DNA of 64,000 bases from Treponema sp. Marseille-Q3903 (GTDB taxonomy: Bacteria > Spirochaetota > Spirochaetia > Treponematales > Treponemataceae): contig NZ_JACSEU010000001.1 of NCBI RefSeq assembly GCF_014334335.1, forward strand, positions 1,426,001-1,490,000, in the 5' to 3' direction. Positions 52,656 through 61,416 of the stretch are shown here, in pieces. Positions within the stretch are counted from its first letter, which is position 1; each line of letters opens with the position of its first letter. Both the position numbers and the translations under genes were made by a program. The notes under the pieces are model-generated. The model searched no databases and had not been told where the DNA came from. It saw only the letters and a list, made by a program, of their open reading frames with translations.

Positions 52656-53741
52656 CTAAAAAGATTTTAATTCTTCTTCGAATACTTTATCGGCATCTTT
52701 TTCATCAATCGTTCGCACTATTTTGCCTTTTTTAAAAATAATTGCTTTACCGTTTCCGCCGGCAATTCCAATGTCGGCATGTTTACCTTCTCCAGGCCCG
52801 TTGACAACACAACCCATCACGGCAACTGAAATATCTTTATTCATGCACAAAAGTTTGTTTTGCCATCTGTTGATAAAACTGTGGACATCAAAACCAATTC
52901 GGCCGCAGCGCGGACAGCTAATAATTTTTACACCGCCTTTTCTTTTGCCACATTCTTTTAAAATGTTCAAACCAGCGATAACTTCATTTTCTGGGCTTGA
53001 AGAAAGGCTTACCCGAATCGTATCACCGATTCCTTGATTTAAAAGAGTCTGAAATGCCATCGTCGATTTTACGATTCCGCCGATAAGAGGACCTGCTTCT
53101 GTAACTCCAAGATGAAGCGGATTGTTGTATTTTTCAGCATAAAATTCGTTGCATTCAACAGTTTCAGTGACATCGCTAGATTTCATGCTGACGACATATT
53201 GATTAAAATTCAGCTTGTCAAACACTTCAGCTTCTCGTACAGCAGTTTCGCAAAGTCCTTGTGAGCGGCTCATATTCCCAAGCGCAATCTGTTCCTGTAA
53301 ATCTTTGGGGAGGCTTCCTGAATTGATTCCAATCCGAATGGCAACTCCGTTTTCGCGGCAAGCCTCAACTACCTTTTTTGTATTTTCGAAAGAACCTATA
53401 TTGCCGGGATTGATTCTAATTGCAGCAACGTTTCCTTTTAGGCATTCAATGGCAAGCCTATAGTCAAAATGGATATCTGCGACAAGCGGCATCGAAGTTC
53501 TTTCTGCAATGATGGAAAGAGATTTTGCACTTTCAATATCGGGAACGGCAAAACGGATTATATCACAGCCTAAAAGTTGCAAATCATTTATCTGTTTTAG
53601 TGTACTATCTAGTTTTTGTGTATCGGAAGAGATATCGTTGATCGGCTCTTTCCACATAGTCTGTAGAGAGATTGGAGAATCACCACCTATAGAAATTCGA
53701 TTTGTAATCCCCTTGCCGCCTAAAAAAATCTTTATTGACAT
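52656..53741 (-). CDS. ispG: 4-hydroxy-3-methylbut-2-en-1-yl diphosphate synthase
   Basis: Iron-sulfur enzyme of the MEP pathway, using reduced ferredoxin or flavodoxin to convert MEcPP to HMBPP. The 361 residues have ISIGGDSPISLQTMW, IRFAVPDIESAKSL, IRINPGNIGS and the cluster-binding cysteines in CPRCGRIGFD and VMGCVVNGPGEGKHADIGIA. This is the short bacterial form. It complements dxr at 23652. No Shine-Dalgarno precedes the ATG; TATTAT ends six bases upstream. A MITE-like repeat lies immediately beyond the promoter. Confidence 0.95.
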   Translation of the reverse strand: MSIKIFLGGKGITNRISIGGDSPISLQTMWKEPINDISSDTQKLDSTLKQINDLQLLGCDIIRFAVPDIESAKSLSIIAERTSMPLVADIHFDYRLAIECLKGNVAAIRINPGNIGSFENTKKVVEACRENGVAIRIGINSGSLPKDLQEQIALGNMSRSQGLCETAVREAEVFDKLNFNQYVVSMKSSDVTETVECNEFYAEKYNNPLHLGVTEAGPLIGGIVKSTMAFQTLLNQGIGDTIRVSLSSSPENEVIAGLNILKECGKRKGGVKIISCPRCGRIGFDVHSFINRWQNKLLCMNKDISVAVMGCVVNGPGEGKHADIGIAGGNGKAIIFKKGKIVRTIDEKDADKVFEEELKSF

Positions 53742-53747
53742 ATATTG

Positions 53748-53777
53748 ATAATATCACATGATTGAAAGATAAATCAA
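53748..53777 (-). promoter_or_regulatory. Putative ispG promoter close to the start codon
   Basis: On the minus strand TTGATT (53777-53772), 18 bases, TATTAT (53753-53748), six bases, ATG. It predicts a leaderless or near-leaderless message. Confidence 0.45.
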
Positions 53778-53791
53778 TTGTACAAAAAAAA

Positions 53792-53932
53792 TGGGGCTGT
53801 CTCAAAAGTCGATTACTTTCTCGACAGCCTGTCGAGTTTAAAATTAAGTCTTTATATTATAATGACTTAATTTTAAACGTCGCACATAAAATCAAGGAAG
53901 CTGTCCAAAAACTGAAGTTTTTGGACAGCCCC
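53792..53932. mobile_element. MITE-like nested inverted repeat (about 141 bases)
   Basis: The ends are inverted copies: GGGGCTGTCTCAAAAGT on the left, and GGGGCTGTCCAAAAACT on the right read from the opposite strand. Inside are a 7-bp palindrome (53820-53826 with 53830-53836), a perfect 15-bp inverted repeat (53836-53850 with 53864-53878) and a 13-bp stem (53900-53912 with 53917-53929). No coding capacity was seen. The end sequence resembles the termini of some insertion sequences. No clear target duplication is visible. The stems may also terminate the V-ATPase operon transcript. Confidence 0.5.
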
Positions 53933-53959
53933 TTCGTGTTTTCATTTACGTGATTGTGA

Positions 53960-54388
53960 CTATGCTATCATAGAGAATACCATAGCGAACAATGCTACAG
54001 ATTCACAAAGACCAACGACCATGATGTACTGGGCAAAACCTTTTCCTGTGTCTCCAAGGGCATCAGAACCGGCAGCTCCGGCTTTTCCCTGTGCAATAGC
54101 AGAGAAACACATTGCAAGACCTGAAGCTAAACCAAGTCCAAGAGCCATACCCGGATTTTCGGCACCAAGAGTTTTCAATTTAATATTCATCAAAAGAAAA
54201 CCGTAAATTGTCTGAGTCAGAGGAGCACCTGCAAATACAGTCAAAATGAAAGGAGCTGGTTTGTTATTAACATAGCAGCGTTTCCAAGCCCCGATTGCAC
54301 CTTGACCGGCAATCCCAATACCAATTGCTGAACCTATTGCAGCAATACCCATACAAATAGCAGCTCCGAGCATACCAAAAAAATCCAT
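53960..54388 (-). CDS. atpK: V-type ATPase subunit K (membrane rotor ring)
   Basis: Proteolipid subunit of the rotor ring. The 142 residues make four membrane helices, i.e. two fused hairpins. The ion-binding residues seen in Na+-binding Enterococcus hirae NtpK are all present: T58 and Q59 in APLTQTIYGF, Q100 in SAIAQGKAG and E129 in GLCESVALF. This suggests Na+ as coupling ion. The gene lies last in the operon, 65 bases after atpI, with a hairpin between that may raise K expression; the ring needs about ten copies. TACTCCT on the plus strand marks the AGGAG ribosome-binding site. Confidence 0.95.
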   Translation of the reverse strand: MDFFGMLGAAICMGIAAIGSAIGIGIAGQGAIGAWKRCYVNNKPAPFILTVFAGAPLTQTIYGFLLMNIKLKTLGAENPGMALGLGLASGLAMCFSAIAQGKAGAAGSDALGDTGKGFAQYIMVVGLCESVALFAMVFSMIA

Positions 54389-54404
54389 ATTTTACTCCTT
54401 GTAA

Positions 54405-54423
54405 ACACCCACTTTTTGGGTGT
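54405..54423 (-). promoter_or_regulatory. Hairpin between atpI and atpK
   Basis: A 7-bp stem (54405-54411 with 54417-54423) with a 5-base loop lies 17 bases before the atpK start. It could protect the 5' end of a processed atpK message. Confidence 0.45.
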
Positions 54424-54453
54424 ACTTATTTCTTTATATTTTAAGTCTACGAC

Positions 54454-56391
54454 TTATTTTTCACTAAACGGCTGGTATTTTTTCCCAGACCAAGATACAC
54501 CTAAGTGCTGTGAGAATTCCAAAGTGTTCAAACGGACACCGTGTACAATTACAGACAAAAGGTTCAAAACCATGTTTAATCCATGACCAAATACAAGCAG
54601 GATGATTGCCAGTGCAAACATTGCGAGGTGTCCCAAAATCGGGCCTGCCAAAGTATTTACTGTGCTTGAAATCGCCGCACCTGCCAAACCTACGGCCCAC
54701 AATCTGATGTAAGAAACGATATCAGAGAATACGTTTACTACTCCAAGCAAAACTGAAATGATGTTCTTCAAACTCGCAAGAATTGATTGAACCAAGCTTC
54801 CTTCATAATTTGAAAAAACAAAACTCAATGTAAATCCTACAGCGATTAACGAAATTGCAATCTTGCCAACCGGGACGTTTTCTATCGGTTCAGTCATCAA
54901 AAATACATCAGAATTGACGACCATTGAAAGAACAATCCAGAGCATACCGATAAGCTGCATAAGTGCACCGATATCTCCAAAAGCTTTTACCACGTGCTTT
55001 TCTGAAATATTTCGCTTTGTAGCCTTTACGTGGGCAATTGAAAGTTGGAGCAACGCAAGAGCAAAGCAGAAAATCTGCAAATTCTGATCTTTTGTCAATC
55101 CAACTCCTTCTTTTGTCACCCAGAAAGGAATCCACAGAGAATCTTCGTAAGCGCTTGAGACTAATGGTATCGAAAGATTTGTCAGCCATGAAGGTAACAT
55201 TTTTGCAGGAATTCCAAACCATGTACAAGTGACAATGCCCCATATTACAGTTGCAATACCAAGCAAGAGCACTAGACCGAGCAAAGGGGATACAGGCTTT
55301 TTTGCCGCTTTATTTTTTAACATCAAAATAAAAGAGACAACTGTAACTAAAAGACCGTACCCGCCGTCACCGAAAATCATTCCAAAGAAAATCGTGAAGA
55401 ATAACAAAAACCAGCCTGAAATATCAAATTCGTTGTATCCGGGAACAGTGCCGAGAAAATCGGTAAGAGGATAAACAAGGCTTACAAGTCTGTTGTTTTT
55501 AAGTTTTGTCGGAACTTCAGCATCATCTCTTTCAGCATCTTCCATTGCCAAAGCCCAGTGATTCTTTTTACATTCATTTTTGAAATTTTCGATATCGGCT
55601 TTTGGAACAAATCCGCCAAGCCAAGCGAGGTCGCTTTCTGTCCCTGCAGATTCGTGGCTGATTCCCGAATTAACATTCTCAAATTCAATATCCGATTGAA
55701 GCGCCTGTCTGAACTTCAAAATCGCATCGATATACTTTGCGTTTTCAGCATAGAAAGATTCAATTTTTTCAATTTCTGCTTTGTTGTTTTTTATATCTTC
55801 TTCCAAATCTGTTGTTGTCAGACGTGGCAAAGGAACTTCAAAAGCTTCTGGCAATAAATTTTCAGGACGCTCTTCTCCACCGTTTATAATGAGAAAACGA
55901 ACTGTTTTCTTGTCATTATTTACAAGGATTGTGTGAATATTCGCATCAATCTGATGGTATTTATCAGTTGGAATTTCATACATTTTAAGCTGAATGCCTT
56001 TTTCTTTAAGGTATTTTATATCTTCAAGATTTACAGTACCCCATTTTGAAAAGCGGTCAAGTTCTGTTGTGTTTGCAGAAATTTCATCAAGAAGCTGCTT
56101 TTTTCTATCAGCTTTTGCAACAATTTCAGAGCATAGAGAAATAACTTTTTCATCGGATAAAGAAAGTTTTTGAGCTTTCGTATCTTTTGATTTTTTAGAT
56201 TTATTGAATTCTCCTAAAATCGCTTCAGAAACATTTGTGTTGTTTGTATATTCTTTGAATGCTGAAAGTTTTTCGCTTGCACCCTCAATTTTTTCAAGAT
56301 GAACTACACCGACTTTGCGCAATGCTTTTAGTGCATCCTCTTTTTCCTTGTTGAGAAGTACAATAGAGACTTTCATCATGTCTTCAATCAT
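54454..56391 (-). CDS. atpI: V-type ATPase subunit I (membrane stator)
   Basis: Equivalent of the eukaryotic a-subunit; forms the ion half-channels with the K ring and anchors the peripheral stalk. The 645 residues divide into a cytoplasmic N-terminal half (about 1-320) with coiled coils, and a membrane half with about seven or eight hydrophobic segments (FLLFFTIFFGMIFGDGGYG, then FSDIVSYIRLWAVGLAGAAI with the conserved Arg). Length is normal for bacterial V-ATPases. The start overlaps the atpD stop (ATGA). Confidence 0.94.
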   Translation of the reverse strand: MIEDMMKVSIVLLNKEKEDALKALRKVGVVHLEKIEGASEKLSAFKEYTNNTNVSEAILGEFNKSKKSKDTKAQKLSLSDEKVISLCSEIVAKADRKKQLLDEISANTTELDRFSKWGTVNLEDIKYLKEKGIQLKMYEIPTDKYHQIDANIHTILVNNDKKTVRFLIINGGEERPENLLPEAFEVPLPRLTTTDLEEDIKNNKAEIEKIESFYAENAKYIDAILKFRQALQSDIEFENVNSGISHESAGTESDLAWLGGFVPKADIENFKNECKKNHWALAMEDAERDDAEVPTKLKNNRLVSLVYPLTDFLGTVPGYNEFDISGWFLLFFTIFFGMIFGDGGYGLLVTVVSFILMLKNKAAKKPVSPLLGLVLLLGIATVIWGIVTCTWFGIPAKMLPSWLTNLSIPLVSSAYEDSLWIPFWVTKEGVGLTKDQNLQIFCFALALLQLSIAHVKATKRNISEKHVVKAFGDIGALMQLIGMLWIVLSMVVNSDVFLMTEPIENVPVGKIAISLIAVGFTLSFVFSNYEGSLVQSILASLKNIISVLLGVVNVFSDIVSYIRLWAVGLAGAAISSTVNTLAGPILGHLAMFALAIILLVFGHGLNMVLNLLSVIVHGVRLNTLEFSQHLGVSWSGKKYQPFSEK

Positions 56392-57011
56392 TGATCAGCC
56401 TCCTGTGCTTCATCGCTTTTAGCTTGCAATTTCTTTTTAGAGATTTTGCTTCTAACTACCGCAGCAACCTGTTCATCGCCGAGATAAACAGTGATTTTCT
56501 TTATATTCGCTTTTGTCTCAGGAATCTTTACTTTTTCGAACAAGTTTACACGCTGTGTAGTTGTTCTAAGTTCTTTAGCGAGCAGGCGAACTTGTTCATC
56601 AAGAACATCTGCTTCCAGATCTAAAGACAACGCTTTTTCCATTCGGTCTGCCGCCATATCGATCCAAAGAGGAGTTTCAAACAAATCGTAGTCTCCTCTT
56701 CCGAAATCGGCACCTTCATAAATCGGAATATTTACGCCGGCAATATTTCCGATGCTTTTTTTTATGTTTTTTACGGTGACCATGTCGGGTTTAAATGCTT
56801 CCCTTTCCCCAAATACTGCAATCCACTGGTCAAACTCTTTTTCAAGTTTAACTCTGGCTGCACGTACTTCTCTGGCTTTAGCGTCTATTGTGCGGATCTC
56901 TGTCTGAAGCTGCTGCTTTTTGAGCATAAGAGTCGGAAGGTATCGTTGAAACATTTTCAACGCATCTTTTTGTACCTTAAGCTCATTTTTTGTCAGCTTT
57001 ATTTTTGCCAT
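56388..57011 (-). CDS. atpD: V-type ATPase subunit D (central rotor shaft)
   Basis: Forms the central axle linking A3B3 to the membrane rotor. The 207 residues are almost entirely helical, opening KIKLTKNELKVQKDALKMF and containing the long N- and C-terminal antiparallel helices expected of this subunit, with LAKELRTTTQRVNLFEKVKI matching the conserved C-terminal RRVNALE-like motif. It sits 60 bases after atpB and overlaps atpI. A separate F subunit gene, usual next to D in many V-ATPase operons, is not present here. Confidence 0.94.
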   Translation of the reverse strand: MAKIKLTKNELKVQKDALKMFQRYLPTLMLKKQQLQTEIRTIDAKAREVRAARVKLEKEFDQWIAVFGEREAFKPDMVTVKNIKKSIGNIAGVNIPIYEGADFGRGDYDLFETPLWIDMAADRMEKALSLDLEADVLDEQVRLLAKELRTTTQRVNLFEKVKIPETKANIKKITVYLGDEQVAAVVRSKISKKKLQAKSDEAQEADQ

Positions 57012-57071
57012 TTAAACATCCTTTTATATCCGCGAGTCTAAAAAACTCGTTACGATAAAATCAAAATGATT

Positions 57072-58367
57072 TTATTTTGGCCAATACTGTTCTATAAGAG
57101 AAGATTTTAATCCGGTTTCTTCCGAATCAAAACATTCTGCAAGAATTTTCCATCCTAGATCAAGAGCATCTTCGAGGGAGATATTCTTTGACAGATCCAT
57201 CATATTGTTTTCGAATTTTTTACCGTAATTCAAAAGTTTTTCATCCCATCTGCTCATATTGAAACCCATTGATTTTTTTTCAAGGGTATCTTTATAAGAA
57301 GAATAAAGTCGAATCATACCGTCCATCAAAGCGCGGTGGTCAGGGCGTGTAGAACCGTTTACATTCTGCTTTAGACGAGACAAAGAACCGAACGGCTCAA
57401 TACGTCCACCTTTAAGATAATACTGCCCTTCTGTGATGTAGCCTGTGTTGTCTGGGACTGGGTGTGTTACGTCATCACCAGGCATTGTCGTAACGGCGAG
57501 AATTGTTACAGAACCTGCGTCAGCAAAGTCTACTGCTTTTTCATAACGAGCGGCGAGCTGAGAATACAAGTCTCCAGGATATCCTCGGTTTGAAGGAACT
57601 TGTTCCTGCGTGATAGCGATTTCTTTCATAGAGTCGGCATAGTTTGTCATATCTGTGAGGAGCACAAGAACATCTTTTCCTTTAAGGGCAAACTGCTCAG
57701 CGACCGCAAGAGAAAGGTCTGGAATCTTTTGACATTCTACAGTTGGATCTGCGGCTGTATGCATAAACATTACAGTTTTTGAAAGAGCACCTCCATTCTC
57801 AAGTGTTTTCTTGAAATAAAGGTAATCGTCATATTTAAGTCCCATGCCGCCAAGAACGATTACGTCAACCTCTGCCTGCATAGCAATTCGAGCTAAAAGC
57901 TGGTTGTAAGGTTCTCCTGAGATAGAGAATATCGGAAGTTTTTGAGATACGACAAGAGTATTGAACATATCGATCATTGGAATACCTGTACGGATCATTC
58001 GGCGTGCCATGATACGTTTTGTAGGGTTTACAGAAGGTCCACCGATTGTTACAAGAGAATCTGCAAGAGCAGGTCCCTTGTCGCGAGGATGAGCAGACCC
58101 GTTGAAAATACGTCCAAGCAAATCATCAGAAAAAGAAACTTCCATCTGATGTCCAAGAAATTTAATGTGGTCACCGGTAGAAATACCGCGTCCTCCGGCA
58201 AAAACCTGCAAACTGACTACATCGCCGTCGATTTTGTTTACTTCGGCAAGAGATTTTCCAAAACGAGTCTCTATTTCGGCGAGTTCTCCGTATGCAACAT
58301 TATCAGCTTTTACTGTAATTACACTACCAACGATGGATTCAATTTTACTGTATACTTTGTTCATCAT
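57072..58367 (-). CDS. atpB: V-type ATPase subunit B (noncatalytic)
   Basis: Regulatory nucleotide-binding subunit of the A3B3 head. The 431 residues have [34 protein letters not shown] in place of a P-loop (no GKT), [17 protein letters not shown] and [20 protein letters not shown]. The missing Walker A is normal for B. The start (tandem ATG at 58367 or 58364) overlaps the atpA stop. Confidence 0.96.
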   Translation of the reverse strand: MMNKVYSKIESIVGSVITVKADNVAYGELAEIETRFGKSLAEVNKIDGDVVSLQVFAGGRGISTGDHIKFLGHQMEVSFSDDLLGRIFNGSAHPRDKGPALADSLVTIGGPSVNPTKRIMARRMIRTGIPMIDMFNTLVVSQKLPIFSISGEPYNQLLARIAMQAEVDVIVLGGMGLKYDDYLYFKKTLENGGALSKTVMFMHTAADPTVECQKIPDLSLAVAEQFALKGKDVLVLLTDMTNYADSMKEIAITQEQVPSNRGYPGDLYSQLAARYEKAVDFADAGSVTILAVTTMPGDDVTHPVPDNTGYITEGQYYLKGGRIEPFGSLSRLKQNVNGSTRPDHRALMDGMIRLYSSYKDTLEKKSMGFNMSRWDEKLLNYGKKFENNMMDLSKNISLEDALDLGWKILAECFDSEETGLKSSLIEQYWPK

Positions 58368-60133
58368 TCACCATCCTTGAGCATTGCTGCAACTTCATCA
58401 CGAATCTTGCCTTTTGCCGATTCATAATGAGTTTCAACTGCTTTTTCATTTTCTTTAAATTTATCAGACTTCCATTTAGAATAGTTCCAGTCTATAAATT
58501 TCTGACGCAACTGGTTGAAGAAGTTACGTGCTGTATCTTTATCAGAAAGTTCAAAATCGGAACCTAAAACTGTAAGAACTTTTGCAAAAGTATATTTTTG
58601 GCGTTCTACGCTAACTGCCGCATCTATCTCATCGAATGAGTTTTGCTGCATGTAAACTGCATCAAGAAATTCGCTCTTGAGATATACGATGTAATCTTGA
58701 GTTGTCGTACCGTCTTCTCCGATAACTTTCATCATCTGGTTGACTTCAACGCCGGAAAGGAATATATTGCGCGCATAAGAAACCCAGTTTTCAGGAAGCA
58801 CTGATTTATATTTTGACCACGAGATGATTGGGTCGATTGCAGGATATTTACGTGCATCAGAGCGTTCCCGCGAAAGTCCGTGGAAAGCGCCGACAACTTT
58901 AAGCGTTGCTTGAGTTACTGGTTCTTCAAAGTTACCGCCGGCAGGAGATACTGTACCACCGATTGTTACAGAGCCTGTAGAACCGTCACGGAGTTTTACG
59001 ATGCCGGCACGTTCATAGAACGCTGCGATATAAGATTCTAGGTAAGCAGGGAACGCTTCTTCTCCAGGTATCTCTTCAAGACGTCCTGACATTTCACGCA
59101 GAGCCTGCGCCCAGCGAGAAGTTGAGTCGGCAAGCAGCAATACATGCAACCCCATCTGACGATAATATTCAGCCAATGTAACTGACGTATAAACAGACGC
59201 TTCACGGGAGGCAACAGGCATAGATGATGTATTACAAATTATGATTGTACGTTCCATCAAGCTGCGTCCTGTTCTCGGGTCTTTAAGCTCAGGGAACTCT
59301 TTGATTGTCTCAACAACTTCACCGGCACGTTCACCGCAAGCCGCTATAATTACGATATCAACATCGGCATTTCGCGATGTTGTATGCTGAAGCACTGTTT
59401 TTCCGGCACCAAATGGACCTGGGATACAATATGTACCACCTTTGCAAACAGGATAGAATGTATCTATCAGACGAACTTGAGTTACCATCGGGTCAGTTGG
59501 AGCAAGCCTCTCTGCATAGCAGTCGACTGCACGTTTTACAGGCCATTTAAATGACATTTTTAGTTCATGTTCTTTGCCTTTTTCATCTGTCACAACTGCA
59601 ACTGTATCTTTGATTGTATAGCTGCCTTCTTTTGACACTGATTTTACTGTATACATTCCAAGCAGATCAAAAGGAACTAAAATTTTATGTGTAAATGGAC
59701 CTTCAGGTACGTGACCGATTGAATCTCCGCGGAGAACTTTATCTCCTTGTTTTACAGTTGGAGTCCATTCCCATTTTTTTTCTGATGAAAGAGGTTCTAT
59801 ATAAACGCCTCGTTCAAGGAAAAATCCAGCCTTCTCAGCGACGAGAGGAAGTGGGTTTTGTAAACCGTCAAATGTCTGACCGAGTAGTCCGGGGCCTAAT
59901 TCTGCACAAAGAAGGTCACCTATTAATTCAACAGTATCACCGGTTTTAATTCCCTGTGTCATTTCGAAAATCTGCATCTGAGCTTTATTTCCGCGAATAC
60001 GGATCACTTCACCTCTGAGCTTTTTTCCGTCTACGTTAACGTAGCCTACTTCATTCATAGAAACGCTGCCGTCAAATTCGATAGTGACCATGTTTCCGTT
60101 GATGCCGACTACTTTTGCTTTTGTATCCGTCAT
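58364..60133 (-). CDS. atpA: V-type ATPase subunit A (catalytic)
   Basis: Catalytic ATPase subunit of 589 residues. The Walker A motif is [11 protein letters not shown], followed by [14 protein letters not shown] and [20 protein letters not shown], the Walker B and glutamate-switch region. The characteristic A-subunit non-homologous insert lies before the P-loop (about 110-200). The start overlaps by one base the stop of the DUF2764 gene, so translation of the operon is coupled. ATP synthesis versus hydrolysis direction is not visible in sequence; a fermentative spirochaete could use it mainly as an ion pump. Confidence 0.97.
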   Translation of the reverse strand: MTDTKAKVVGINGNMVTIEFDGSVSMNEVGYVNVDGKKLRGEVIRIRGNKAQMQIFEMTQGIKTGDTVELIGDLLCAELGPGLLGQTFDGLQNPLPLVAEKAGFFLERGVYIEPLSSEKKWEWTPTVKQGDKVLRGDSIGHVPEGPFTHKILVPFDLLGMYTVKSVSKEGSYTIKDTVAVVTDEKGKEHELKMSFKWPVKRAVDCYAERLAPTDPMVTQVRLIDTFYPVCKGGTYCIPGPFGAGKTVLQHTTSRNADVDIVIIAACGERAGEVVETIKEFPELKDPRTGRSLMERTIIICNTSSMPVASREASVYTSVTLAEYYRQMGLHVLLLADSTSRWAQALREMSGRLEEIPGEEAFPAYLESYIAAFYERAGIVKLRDGSTGSVTIGGTVSPAGGNFEEPVTQATLKVVGAFHGLSRERSDARKYPAIDPIISWSKYKSVLPENWVSYARNIFLSGVEVNQMMKVIGEDGTTTQDYIVYLKSEFLDAVYMQQNSFDEIDAAVSVERQKYTFAKVLTVLGSDFELSDKDTARNFFNQLRQKFIDWNYSKWKSDKFKENEKAVETHYESAKGKIRDEVAAMLKDGE

Positions 60134-60675
60134 TATTTATCTCCATCCAAAATTGTATCGTAAATCTTATGATAAGATGTCTTTCCGTTTTCAACTTCAA
60201 ACTTGCGCATACGCTCAATCAGCATAAGTCTTAAGCCATAAGCATATACCGAGTCAATGGAAAAAGCGTCCAAAGGGCGCAAATCATCAAGCAAGTTTAA
60301 TCTATAATCGTAAAGAAACTGTTCCGCACTCAAAGGACTGTTCATTCCAACAGCGGTTCTTGCTGCTGAAATAATATCTGCTGTGCAACCCGAAGGCAAC
60401 GGCAAACTGTCTTTTTTTAATTTTTGTGCACGAATTTGCGCAAGTGCAAATCGTAAGTTTCTTTCTTTTTCGTACCAAGTATCTAAAAAAGCAGAACCTG
60501 TAGCAACTCTTTTCCTAGGAGGAACGAGTGAGAGTGAATTAATAATAGCTTTTTCGCTGTCAGAAACAAAGCGGCACGCCAATTCACAAAAAGATTGTGT
60601 GTTCAAAGGCAATGCGGTTTTTCCTTCTGAAGATGAGATATTCGGTAACTGTGAAACCAAATAATAATAAGCCAC
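60133..60675 (-). CDS. DUF2764 protein of the V-ATPase operon
   Basis: Spirochaete-type hypothetical protein that occurs between V-ATPase E and A genes (as in Borrelia, between atpE and atpA). The 180 residues open MAYYYLVSQLPNI and are largely helical, with LRFALAQIRAQKLKKD and LSAEQFLYDYRLNLLDDLRP. No membrane segment or catalytic motif is seen. Subunit C, which couples the rotor shaft to the K ring in other V-ATPases and is also helical with a YY-type start, has no gene in this operon, so this protein may replace it. That role is inference; it overlaps both neighbours by one base. Confidence 0.8.
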   Translation of the reverse strand: MAYYYLVSQLPNISSSEGKTALPLNTQSFCELACRFVSDSEKAIINSLSLVPPRKRVATGSAFLDTWYEKERNLRFALAQIRAQKLKKDSLPLPSGCTADIISAARTAVGMNSPLSAEQFLYDYRLNLLDDLRPLDAFSIDSVYAYGLRLMLIERMRKFEVENGKTSYHKIYDTILDGDK

Positions 60676-61295
60676 TATTGAACGTCCTTTGCAGCGTTTT
60701 TGAGAAGTGCTGCAACTTTTGGGTTGAGATATGCGGCAAACATTTCTGCAAGGCTCTCCGCTGAATAATCATAGAAAGCCGCCCCATTTTTAACGCCGAT
60801 TCTAAATCCTGCCGACAAAGTCTTATCAGGTTTAATTTCAAGACCTTTAGAAATCTCTGCTTTAAGAGATGCTGTGAGTGATTTTTCAAGCTCTTTAAGA
60901 TCTTTTTCATTTAACAATACTGAAAGTTCGGAAGCATCTGCATTTTTTGACCATGCTTTTACTGTCTCGGGAACAAGTTTTTCAAGAACGGTTTTTGATT
61001 CAGCAGCTGTCGTTTCACTCAAAATTAAGCTATCAAGTTCTTTTATCAAAGAATCTTTAAATGAAAGAAGCATATTTCTTCCAGCCTGTGTAATGGCTTC
61101 TTCGCTGGCTTTCTCCATTCTTTCTGTTTCTGCTTTAGATTTTTTGACGATTTCAGAAGATTTTTCCTGAGCAGCGGCAATTATCGATTCAGCTTTTTTA
61201 TTTGCCGATTCAATAATTTCAGCAGCTTTAGCTTCTGCAGCAGTGACACCATCTTTTTTGATCTTATCGATCAATTCCTGTAACTGTACATCCAT
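60675..61295 (-). CDS. atpE: V-type ATPase subunit E (peripheral stalk)
   Basis: Stator-stalk subunit of 206 residues. The N-terminal half (about 1-90) is a long charged helix (AAEAKAAEIIESANKKAESI), the form that pairs with a G/H-type partner; the C-terminal half is the globular alpha/beta domain with GFRIGVKNGAAFYDYSAESL. First gene of the operon, with GTGAGG before the ATG and a promoter at 61388-61416. No obvious G/H partner gene is adjacent. Confidence 0.92.
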   Translation of the reverse strand: MDVQLQELIDKIKKDGVTAAEAKAAEIIESANKKAESIIAAAQEKSSEIVKKSKAETERMEKASEEAITQAGRNMLLSFKDSLIKELDSLILSETTAAESKTVLEKLVPETVKAWSKNADASELSVLLNEKDLKELEKSLTASLKAEISKGLEIKPDKTLSAGFRIGVKNGAAFYDYSAESLAEMFAAYLNPKVAALLKNAAKDVQ

Positions 61296-61387
61296 TACTT
61301 TTTACCTCACAATTCATTTCGTTAACTTTTTTACAAATTATTTAATCATATATATAAAGAGCTTTTACACCTATTTATATTTTATAT

Positions 61388-61416
61388 GTTATACAGATTT
61401 AATTTTTTATTGTAAA
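61388..61416 (-). promoter_or_regulatory. Promoter of the V-ATPase operon
   Basis: On the minus strand TTTACA (61416-61411), 17 bases, TATAAC (61393-61388); each box differs from consensus at one position. It overlaps the galM 3' end and gives a leader of about 85 bases. Confidence 0.65.

Noticed and set aside
57030-57075. Small hairpins between atpD and atpB as a terminator
   Set aside because: Stems are only about 5-7 bp and A/T rich, with no convincing T-run, and they lie inside a continuous operon.
57942-58427. 161-residue plus-strand open frame across the atpA-atpB junction
   Set aside because: Antisense to two conserved V-ATPase genes, with no ribosome-binding site or domain.
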